A DNA stretch of 11,757 nucleotides from Clostridiales bacterium (lineage in GTDB: Bacteria; Bacillota_A; Clostridia; Christensenellales; Borkfalkiaceae): NCBI GenBank assembly GCA_015055785.1, contig SVHQ01000036.1, positions 1-11,757 of the forward strand, written 5' to 3'. The notes below the pieces were generated by a model. It made no database searches and was not told the origin of the DNA. It was given only the letters and a program-made list of their open reading frames with translations. Below are positions 7,130-11,757 of this stretch, one piece after another (position 1 is the first letter of the stretch; each line of letters begins with the position of its first letter). A program made the translations under genes and the position numbers.

Positions 7130-7771
7130 TTATGCGATTTCGAGATGAATGGTGGTTTCGCTTAAATGCGAAGTGCTGATTTCAATAACAAACTGTTGAT
7201 AAGTCGCGCCGTCAGGCAGATACTTTTCAATAGGCGAAGCGGGCTCCCATATATGCGACGCAGGATTTTTATCGGGAATCACCTTGCCGTTATAATCGCA
7301 AACGCGGAGTTTTTCATACGATTGCGAGGAGATAGGGCTACCTAAAATGATTTTCCCCAAACTGCCTAACGAGGGGAGCATATTTAAAAGCAAGTGCGAA
7401 GCGGTATATGCATTGCACGCATAGTCTAATGACGCGCCATTCGTCCAAGTAAGCGTTTGATTGATAAATTGATCTTCGTCAATTTTATATTTCGCGTATA
7501 GAGTGAAATCTTCAATCCCCATACCCACGGGCGCATAAGCAAGCTTTGTCAATTCTTTATCGTAACACCAACCGACAAAATCATAGCCGATTTTACTCAT
7601 GATGGGCAGGTCGTTGAGGTATGTGCCGTTGTTTAAAGATACAGGCTGCGGGTCGTAACCAGCACCGTTGGAATCAAACGTAATCGTGCCGCCACCGATT
7701 TGGCAAGAGGAAAAAGCGAGCGCGCAGGTAAGTGTAGCAATGCCGATTTTGAAAGCTTTTGAAAACTTCAT
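7130..7771 (-). CDS. Lipoprotein with one InlB B-repeat domain
   Basis: A 213-aa predicted surface lipoprotein. The signal sequence KFSKAFKIGIATLTCALAF is followed by SSC with Cys23 as the likely lipid anchor (Phe at -3 is tolerated but not ideal). Residues about 29-95 form one Listeria-Bacteroides/InlB B-repeat: ITFDSNGAG, IGYDFVGWCYDKE and FTLYAKY are the usual strand marks. Such repeats are ubiquitin-like beta folds of extracellular proteins. Residues 96-213 are not recognised; they are predicted soluble and polar with no obvious catalytic motif. The ATG at 7771 is chosen because AAGGAG lies 8 nt upstream; a TTG six codons earlier is closer to no ribosome binding site. First gene of a two-gene unit with the Fe-S protein, an odd pairing of an exported and a cytoplasmic product. 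Confidence 0.85.
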   Translation of the reverse strand: MKFSKAFKIGIATLTCALAFSSCQIGGGTITFDSNGAGYDPQPVSLNNGTYLNDLPIMSKIGYDFVGWCYDKELTKLAYAPVGMGIEDFTLYAKYKIDEDQFINQTLTWTNGASLDYACNAYTASHLLLNMLPSLGSLGKIILGSPISSQSYEKLRVCDYNGKVIPDKNPASHIWEPASPIEKYLPDGATYQQFVIEISTSHLSETTIHLEIA

Positions 7772-7806
7772 CTTTTCATCTCCTTGCAAGTTTTGTTCTT
7801 TTTAGT

Positions 7807-7835
7807 ATAGTAACACATTGCCGCTGTTTTGTCAA
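7807..7835 (-). promoter_or_regulatory. Promoter of the lipoprotein / Fe-S operon
   Basis: Minus strand TTGACA (7830-7835), 17-bp spacer, TACTAT (7807-7812). Expected start near 7800, about 30 nt before the ATG at 7771. Perfect -35 with a 4/6 -10. Confidence 0.7.
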
Positions 7836-7910
7836 GTGGCACCAAGTGTGACAATACACTGAGTTTTTTTGAAAAAGTGGTGAAAAATGCCAAGAAAGAA
7901 AGGGAAGGTC

Positions 7911-7939
7911 TTGACAATTTTTTGCCGAGGATTTATAAT
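7911..7939 (+). promoter_or_regulatory. Perfect-consensus promoter of the lipid kinase gene
   Basis: TTGACA (7911-7916), exactly 17 bp, TATAAT (7934-7939). Expected start near 7946, leaving a leader of about 48 nt before the ATG at 7994. Between this and the leftward promoter lies a short AGTGT/ACACT inverted repeat (7845-7860) followed by seven T; no role is claimed for it. Confidence 0.88.
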
Positions 7940-7993
7940 CCATATATAACAAACACACACGAAGCAAAAGTTGGGAATAAGAGGAAAAAGAAA

Positions 7994-8932
7994 ATGAAGC
8001 AAAAATTGTTATTCGTGTTTAATCCCCATTCAGGAACGGGGGAAATATGCAAACACCTCGCAGAAGTGTTAGACGTTTTTACGCAACGCGGTTATGAGGT
8101 GGTGGCGTATCCAACGCAAGCGGCAGGGGACGGAAAACGAAAGGTGTTAGAAGAAGGGGAAAATTACGAACGAATCGTAGTGGCTGGCGGCGACGGTATG
8201 TTGCATGAGGTGTTAAACGGCGTCATGCGCCTGAATAAGGAAGTGGTGGTGGGGTATATTCCATCAGGCACGGTGAACGATTTTGCCACGACCCATCGTT
8301 TGCCCAAAAACAATATCATGGAAGCGGCGAAGATTGCCGCAGGTGATAATATACGTTTGGTGGATGTGGGGAAGTTTGGCGATACCTATTTTTCCTACGT
8401 TGCGGCGTTCGGAATTGCAACCAACGTAGCTTACGACACCGATCAAAAAGCAAAAAAGCGTTGGAGAATACTCGCGTATGTAGCGAATATTTTCAAGAGC
8501 CTTTTGGGCAGGAATAAATTCAAAGCGGCTTGTCGAAAAATGACGATTGATACGGGTGAAGTGGTCATTAAGGGTAAGTTTGTATTTGGGGCGATTTATA
8601 ATTCCCTTTCCATCGGTGGAGTAAAAAATTTTATTGATAAAGAAGTGGTGCTTGATGATGGCTTGATAGAAGGGTTGTTTATTGAAAAACCCAAAAATTT
8701 AAAGGCATGGGAGCAATTGGGTAAGGGTTTGTTGACACGCGATTTCAATTCCCCGGGTTTGGTGTTTGTGCGTGCGAAACGCTTCCAGATTTATTCGGAA
8801 GAAGCGGCGTGGACGTTGGACGGGGAGAATGGCGGAAAGCATACGCAAATCGTCGTTTCAGCACAGCAAAAAGCGTTGCATATCGCGTGCCCGAAAGAGG
8901 AAGGTGTAGAAGAAAAGCAAATGATAGAATAA
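7994..8932 (+). CDS. Diacylglycerol kinase catalytic-domain lipid kinase
   Basis: A 312-aa member of the DagK/YegS/BmrU family (PF00781): ATP-dependent phosphorylation of a lipid alcohol, in Gram-positives usually diacylglycerol to phosphatidate, recycling lipid released during lipoteichoic acid synthesis. It works at the inner face of the membrane without membrane spans. Seen: FVFNPHSGTG nucleotide-loop start (residues 7-16), GGDGM (65-69), PSGTVNDFA (90-98), LDDGLIEG and WTLDGE (273-278), the usual order. GGDGT is the norm in the family; Met69 in place of Thr is a small deviation. The frame is open for 55 codons upstream, but that stretch contains the promoter, so the ATG at 7994, with GAGG 9 nt before it, is the start. 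Single gene; a strong terminator begins at the base after the stop. DgkB-like function is likely but substrate specificity is not proven. Confidence 0.92.
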   Translation: MKQKLLFVFNPHSGTGEICKHLAEVLDVFTQRGYEVVAYPTQAAGDGKRKVLEEGENYERIVVAGGDGMLHEVLNGVMRLNKEVVVGYIPSGTVNDFATTHRLPKNNIMEAAKIAAGDNIRLVDVGKFGDTYFSYVAAFGIATNVAYDTDQKAKKRWRILAYVANIFKSLLGRNKFKAACRKMTIDTGEVVIKGKFVFGAIYNSLSIGGVKNFIDKEVVLDDGLIEGLFIEKPKNLKAWEQLGKGLLTRDFNSPGLVFVRAKRFQIYSEEAAWTLDGENGGKHTQIVVSAQQKALHIACPKEEGVEEKQMIE

Positions 8933-8960
8933 AAAGAAAGGCTGTATGCCTTTCTTTTTT
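8933..8960. terminator. Bidirectional terminator after lipid kinase gene
   Basis: AAAGAAAGGC (8933-8942) and GCCTTTCTTT (8948-8957), perfect stem with a 5-nt TGTAT loop, then TTT; the U-tract on the plus strand is TTTCTTTTTT. On the minus strand the tail is CTTTTTATT, so it would also end a transcript coming leftward through the tRNA-Ser fragment, as expected for a native tRNA locus. Confidence 0.88.
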
Positions 8961-8963
8961 GCT

Positions 8964-9019
8964 TGGCGCAGGAAGAGGGATTCGAAACCCCGTGGGCTTT
9001 CACCCAAACGGTTTTCAAG
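8964..9019 (-). pseudogene. 3' half of a tRNA-Ser(UGA) gene, candidate attachment site
   Basis: Read on the minus strand this is a class II tRNA from anticodon loop to CCA. CTTGAAA is the loop with anticodon TGA (Ser), followed by ACCGTT (3' side of the anticodon stem), a variable arm GGGT-GAAA-GCCC, a T arm with TTCGAAT, the acceptor strand TTCCTGC, discriminator G and encoded CCA (8966-8964). The 5' half is absent: right of 9019 the bases cannot form the anticodon stem, D arm or acceptor partner (expected GCAGGAA). The T stem also has T opposite C next to the loop and a G-T pair, suggesting decay or no selection. A copy of only the 3' half of a tRNA gene is the classic product of tyrosine-integrase insertion. 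A terminator follows immediately, as after a native tRNA. It cannot be a working tRNA. Confidence 0.8.
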
Positions 9020-9177
9020 AAATTGACGGGATTTCCCATTTCGTCCCTAACACTCCCTAATCGTGTGGGTTTTTACCCCAAAAATTGCCCATTTTTGCAC
9101 GTTTTTTGTATAATGCGATGTAAAATTATTTCTGTTTCAAATCTGTGTTATCTTCACTGTTTGGATTTTTTTGAATG

Positions 9178-9353
9178 TAAAAATAAAGAAAGACGCGTAC
9201 TCACACATACGCTCACGGCAACCAAACAAAGCGAACGATTGACGTTCGCTAAAGCTGGATGCACGTGCTTGTATGTTATAAATACGCGTCTTTATATCTT
9301 TGGTGTAGTAGCACTTACATCTATTTAATTTTAGGGCTAACGAAAGCGTTAGT
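9178..9353 (-). ncRNA. Predicted structured small RNA, family unrecognised
   Basis: Inferred from structure and signals, not from homology. On the minus strand a TTGACA/TAAAAT promoter puts the start at about 9353. The transcript opens with a hairpin (CUAACG 9352-9347, loop CUUU, CGUUAG 9342-9337), then about 43 unpaired nt. A long nested rod follows: outer stem AAAGACGCGUA (9293-9283) with UACGCGUCUUU (9199-9189), 11 bp perfect; ACAUAC (9276-9271) with GUAUGU (9210-9205); CACG (9267-9264) with CGUG (9217-9214); GCA (9262-9260) with UGC (9220-9218); CCA (9258-9256) with UGG (9224-9222); and an apical 8-bp stem AGCGAACG/CGUUCGCU (9250-9243 / 9237-9230) with loop UCAAU. The outer stem is followed by CUUUAUUUUU, so it doubles as terminator. 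No start codon with a ribosome binding site and useful frame is present. A 6S-like rod, a cis-regulatory leftover or a short inverted-repeat element are alternatives. Confidence 0.5.
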
Positions 9354-9359
9354 GCATTT

Positions 9360-9388
9360 ATTTTAACACAGCGGTAGGGGTGTGTCAA
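9360..9388 (-). promoter_or_regulatory. Promoter of the predicted small RNA
   Basis: Minus strand TTGACA (9383-9388), 17-bp spacer, TAAAAT (9360-9365): perfect -35 and 5/6 -10. Its predicted start falls one base before the first stem of the 5' hairpin. No protein-coding frame follows it, which is the main reason to call an RNA gene. Confidence 0.7.
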
Positions 9389-9652
9389 CGCGAATAGAAC
9401 AGAAACTTTTGTCTTGTTTTGGCTTTGTTTGTCGAATAATGTATTTAAGCATTTGAAGAATATCTATTCACTATGGATTGAGCAAAAAGTGAAGGGTGAG
9501 CGGAATTATTTTCAATTTTTTCTAAAATACGCTTGCAATAATTTTGATATAGAGTTACAATGCGACAACATTTAGCAGGGGGGCAGGTACGAGTTTAACA
9601 CAAAAAATCAAAGAATTATGGGGATAGATGTGTATATTCAAGCGTTTGAAGA
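9389..9652. other. AT-rich spacer without a supported gene
   Basis: No protein gene can be defended here. Two imperfect copies of a 21-22 bp sequence occur at 9442-9463 and 9635-9655, sharing AAGC, one variable base, then TTTGAAG. A rightward promoter-like pair, TTGCAA (9533-9538), 17 bp, TACAAT (9556-9561), would give a short transcript running into the hairpin at 9662-9683, but it carries no convincing reading frame. One plus frame is open from 9378 to 9572 and again after a TAG at 9573, yet it has no start codon with a ribosome binding site and no recognisable protein, so it may be only chance or an old remnant. Confidence 0.5.
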
Positions 9653-9683
9653 TATAAAAATCCGACTGAATTTATTCAGTCGG
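9653..9683 (-). terminator. Terminator of the AraC-type regulator gene
   Basis: Perfect 9-bp stem CCGACTGAA (9662-9670) and TTCAGTCGG (9675-9683) with a 4-nt loop. On the minus strand it is followed by ATTTTTATATC. It lies 60 bp after the regulator stop codon. On the plus strand the tail is GTGTGTTTGTTTG, a weaker U-rich stretch. Confidence 0.8.
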
Positions 9684-9743
9684 GTGTGTTTGTTTGTGGA
9701 ATGTATTTATACGCAACGACTTTTATAATAAAAAACGAAGATT

Positions 9744-10589
9744 TTATTTGAGCATTTTATTTTTCGTTCTGTATTCTGTTGGTGTAATACCATAGAAATC
9801 CTTAAAGACATGATTGAAATGGCTTAAAGAGTCAAAACCGATTCTTGTACAAATATCCAAGGTGTTGTAGTCGGTTGTCAATAAAAGATTCTTTGCGTAA
9901 GTCATTTTCAAATTTCTTAAATATCGTACGGGCGTGATATTTAAATAATCTTTAAAGGTTTTGATAACGACGGGACTGGAATAAGGACAAAGCTTATACA
10001 AGTCGTTTACGTTTTTGTCAATGAAATACGGTTTGGAAATTTCCGTAAGCAGAGACGCAAACCACGTTGGATACGTCTTTTTCTGATTGCTAAACATATT
10101 AAAAAAGGACAGCATGTTAAAAAGAATTAAATTCAGGCTGGTTTTTCGTTGGATAACGTCATCTGTAGGAATGGTATTGATAAGCTTTTTTAAGTGATTG
10201 AGGTATTGAAACTGTTCTTCCGATAAATGAATGAGGATATAATCGTTGACGCTGTCAATTTTTTCTTTCAGATTTGGGGAAAGGAAAGAAGCGAAATAGT
10301 TAAAATAATCGCAATCAACAGCTAAGTTCAAATGTTGTATGGATTTATCGCTTTTTGAGGAAAAAAACCGATGTTTATCGGAGGGACGGACGATAGACAT
10401 ATCCATGGTTTTTAAGGTCATCATTTCGCCGTTTATTAAATATTCTATCGGTCCTTTTGTTACCAAAAAAAGCTCGTAGTAATCCTTATGCGCGTGAAGA
10501 GACGTTTCAAGATATTTCCAAATATGGAAATCTAAATCGCTGTTTTTATCATCAAAAGATGAAGTTTTCTCAAATATTTCTATTTTCAT
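9744..10589 (-). CDS. AraC/XylS-family transcriptional regulator
   Basis: A 281-aa one-component regulator. The N-terminal cupin-type effector domain (about 20-110) has the HAHKDYYELFLVTKG strand pair with His32 and His34, which in this family helps form the sugar pocket. The C-terminal AraC DNA-binding domain (about 185-278) has two helix-turn-helix units: the first degenerate (NDLYKLCPYSSPVVIKTFKDYL), the second canonical (TLDICTRIGFDSLSHFNHVFKDFYGITPTEYR in parts). It is divergent from a sugar ABC permease gene and is very probably its activator. The start is the ATG at 10589; an in-frame TTG at 10625 lies inside the -35 box and cannot be used. There is no ribosome binding site before the ATG and the promoter is so close that the mRNA should begin at or one base before it. 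Noticeably AT-richer than the genes on the left. Effector sugar unknown. Confidence 0.9.
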   Translation of the reverse strand: MKIEIFEKTSSFDDKNSDLDFHIWKYLETSLHAHKDYYELFLVTKGPIEYLINGEMMTLKTMDMSIVRPSDKHRFFSSKSDKSIQHLNLAVDCDYFNYFASFLSPNLKEKIDSVNDYILIHLSEEQFQYLNHLKKLINTIPTDDVIQRKTSLNLILFNMLSFFNMFSNQKKTYPTWFASLLTEISKPYFIDKNVNDLYKLCPYSSPVVIKTFKDYLNITPVRYLRNLKMTYAKNLLLTTDYNTLDICTRIGFDSLSHFNHVFKDFYGITPTEYRTKNKMLK

Positions 10590-10596
10590 GGCTTTT

Positions 10597-10625
10597 ATTA
10601 TAAGGCAAAGATATATACTTGTCAA
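10597..10625 (-). promoter_or_regulatory. Perfect-consensus promoter, leaderless for the AraC-type gene
   Basis: Minus strand TTGACA (10620-10625), 17 bp, TATAAT (10597-10602). Only seven bases (AAAAGCC) separate the -10 from the ATG at 10589. With the usual 6-base gap, transcription starts at the last base before the ATG or at its A, so the message has no room for a ribosome binding site. Confidence 0.82.
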
Positions 10626-10659
10626 GACGTTTTTTTAAAATTTTTTCTTGAATGTCCTT

Positions 10660-10693
10660 AAAAAAATAACAAAAAAATATAAAAAAATAACAA
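10660..10693 (+). repeat. Two 13-bp direct repeats 21 bp apart, candidate AraC-type sites
   Basis: AAAAAAATAACAA occurs exactly at 10660-10672 and 10681-10693, a 21-bp period equal to two helical turns, the same period as the I1/I2 half-sites bound by AraC in Escherichia coli. The second copy ends at the place where the -35 of the permease promoter should be, the classic activator position. The A-tracts alone could also bend DNA or stimulate RNA polymerase as an UP-like element. Confidence 0.55.
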
Positions 10694-10714
10694 GATTTTA
10701 TAATGACATAATTG

Positions 10715-10720
10715 TATAAT
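10715..10720 (+). promoter_or_regulatory. -10 of the ABC transporter operon, no -35
   Basis: TATAAT preceded by TTG (extended context). At 17 bp upstream the sequence is AAGATT, not a -35. Start expected near 10727, giving a leader of about 60 nt that contains an all-AT hairpin (seven T, GTATT, seven A, near 10746-10765). TATAATGA is also present at 10699-10706, a second possible -10. A weak -35 fits activator dependence. Confidence 0.55.
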
Positions 10721-10787
10721 GAGTCTGGAATATGATTGAATAGTGTTTTTTTGTATTAAAAAAATCAACTTATTCTCGGAGGTTTTT

Positions 10788-11744
10788 ATGGAAAAAGAAA
10801 TGGTTGAAATGCGCGTAAATATAGCGCCTGAACCGCGAACGCCTTCGCGTAAGCCAAAAGCAAGGAAAGGGAAGACGCTGTTTATCGTTTGCATATTGGC
10901 AATTCCTATTTTGAATTGGCTTGTTTTTTGGTTTTGGGTAAATATACAGTCTATTTTATTGGCGTTTCAAATTGAAACCGTAGACGGCATATCGTTTGGG
11001 CTTACACACTTTGCCGATTTTTGGGAAGCAATTGTGAAAGAGAACGGCGATTTGGGGCTTTCGATGAAAAACACGGCGCTGTACTTTTTAAGTTCGGCAT
11101 TGATTACTATGCCGTTGTCATTGCTGATAAGCTACTTTTTATCTAAGAAAATTTTAGGGTATCAAGCTTTTAGAATTGTTTTATACCTGCCCTGTATTCT
11201 CAGTCCGATTATTTTGACCTCGATTTACGATCAATTTTTATCACCGAGAGGGCCTCTTGGGGTATTGTGTCAAAATCTCAACATCAGTTACCCGCTGAAT
11301 GGTCCGTTGAAGACGCCCGAATCGATGTTGCCCACCTTCACTATTATCATTTATACGATTTTGACAGGGTTTGGCGGAGATATGCTGATTTTTAGCGGTG
11401 CGATGTCGCGTATTCCGACAGAAATTTACGAATCGGCAAAGCTGGACGGTTGCGGACCGCTTAGAGAAGTAGTTGCAATCGTTGTACCGTTGGTATGGTC
11501 GACGATTTCTACAAAGATAGTATTGCTTCTTTCGGGGATATTCTCAGCCAGCGGACCGATTTTGTTGTTGGTCACGGGTAAGTATAATACCTCCACAGTA
11601 TCCTTTTGGATATACAACATCGTGCAAGAGGAAGGGGATTACGGTATTGTTGCGGCAGCAGGGTTATGCTTTACCGCGGTAATGATTCCTTTGATTTTAG
11701 GCGTGCGGGCTTTGATGGAAAAGGCCTCCGACGTGGAATATTGA
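10788..11744 (+). CDS. Sugar ABC transporter permease (MalF/UgpA/LplB type)
   Basis: A 318-aa inner-membrane permease of the CUT1 carbohydrate ABC importer class. After a basic, proline-rich cytosolic tail (residues 1-29) come six hydrophobic segments; the first is about 30-52. The EAA loop that contacts the ATPase begins at Glu212 (EIYESAKLDGCGPLREVVAIVVP), the conserved E-x3-A-x2-DG-x8-I-x2-P pattern. It needs a second permease, a binding protein and an MsiK/MalK-type ATPase, none of which are within view. GGAGG stands 5 nt before the ATG; a frame extending upstream to 10743 lies in the leader and is not used. The stop overlaps the ribosome binding site of the next gene, so an operon continues to the right. 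Regulated probably by the divergent AraC-type protein. Substrate unknown; LplB-like members often serve plant or host glycans. Confidence 0.92.
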   Translation: MEKEMVEMRVNIAPEPRTPSRKPKARKGKTLFIVCILAIPILNWLVFWFWVNIQSILLAFQIETVDGISFGLTHFADFWEAIVKENGDLGLSMKNTALYFLSSALITMPLSLLISYFLSKKILGYQAFRIVLYLPCILSPIILTSIYDQFLSPRGPLGVLCQNLNISYPLNGPLKTPESMLPTFTIIIYTILTGFGGDMLIFSGAMSRIPTEIYESAKLDGCGPLREVVAIVVPLVWSTISTKIVLLLSGIFSASGPILLLVTGKYNTSTVSFWIYNIVQEEGDYGIVAAAGLCFTAVMIPLILGVRALMEKASDVEY

Positions 11745-11754
11745 GGAGGGCGTT

Positions 11755-11757
11755 ATG
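11755..11757 (+). CDS. Start codon of the next operon gene, cut by window edge
   Basis: The window ends on ATG preceded by GAGGAGGG (11743-11750) with a 4-nt gap; the ribosome binding site overlaps the TGA of the permease gene, so the two are coupled. By family habit this would be the MalG/UgpE-type partner permease or the solute-binding protein, but none of its coding sequence is visible. Confidence 0.6.

Noticed and set aside
9085..9114. Rightward promoter TTGCCC-18-TATAAT after the tRNA fragment
   Set aside because: Poor -35, long spacer, and no gene or plus-strand terminator follows; the structured region is much better explained from the minus strand.
9189..9293. 11-bp perfect terminal inverted repeats of a miniature transposable element
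   Set aside because: No target-site duplication is visible on the flanks, the interior is itself folded in nested helices, and a promoter and U-tail fit an RNA gene better. Not fully excluded.
8963..9328. 121-codon plus-strand open frame
   Set aside because: It is read through the antisense of the tRNA-Ser fragment and then through the structured RNA region; no ribosome binding site, no recognisable protein.
9137..9388. 83-codon minus-strand open frame
   Set aside because: Its first possible start (TTG) lies in the -35 box of the small-RNA promoter and there is no ATG with a ribosome binding site near the predicted transcript start; the frame crosses all stems of the rod.
9378..9731. Plus-strand frame open except for one TAG, possible pseudogene ending in a 36-codon ATG frame at 9618
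   Set aside because: No recognisable protein, no ribosome binding site, and it runs through the terminator hairpin at 9662-9683; an open frame of this size can arise by chance.
10660..10693. Start of a CRISPR-like array
   Set aside because: Only two short A-rich copies, 8-bp spacer, no palindromic unit and no cas genes; regulatory sites are far more likely.

Overview
The window looks like a chromosome piece of a low-to-mid GC Gram-positive bacterium, most likely an uncultured gut-type member of the Clostridia. This is inferred from the AGGAGG-type ribosome binding sites, the TTGACA/TATAAT promoters, the short U-tailed hairpin terminators and the gene families (serpin, DUF1653 protein, InlB-repeat lipoprotein, QueG-like Fe-S protein). 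No marker gene fixes the species.

Left part (1-8960) is compact. It holds the 3' three quarters of an ornithine carbamoyltransferase gene (+), then on the minus strand a lipoprotein serpin and an ArsB/NhaD-superfamily permease with a histidine-rich N-terminus. A divergent spacer with a perfect palindrome separates these from a DUF1653 gene and a large intracellular GH31 glycosidase (+). Next come a minus-strand pair, an InlB-repeat lipoprotein followed by a short 2x[4Fe-4S] QueG-like protein, and a divergent diacylglycerol-kinase-family lipid kinase gene (+) with a perfect-consensus promoter. Most transcription units end in recognisable hairpin terminators, several of them usable in both directions.

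Middle part (8961-9743) has no convincing protein gene but is not empty. A fragment matching only the 3' half of a tRNA-Ser gene, from anticodon loop to CCA, lies on the minus strand directly against a terminator. This is what the far attachment site of an integrated element looks like. Just to its right, also on the minus strand, a strong promoter, a 5' hairpin, a roughly 105-nt nested rod structure and a U-rich tail together predict an unrecognised structured small RNA of about 175 nt. This is the best candidate for something undescribed here.

Right part (9744-11757) is a typical sugar-uptake locus. An AraC/XylS-type regulator (-) is divergent from a MalF/UgpA/LplB-type ABC permease (+), and the start codon of a following gene is the last three bases. 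The regulator promoter is a perfect consensus placed so close to the ATG that the mRNA should be leaderless. The permease promoter has a good -10 but no -35, and two 13-bp direct repeats exactly 21 bp apart stand where an AraC-type activator would bind. If the tRNA fragment is a real attachment site, everything right of about 9020 may belong to an acquired element whose other end, an intact tRNA-Ser, lies beyond the window.
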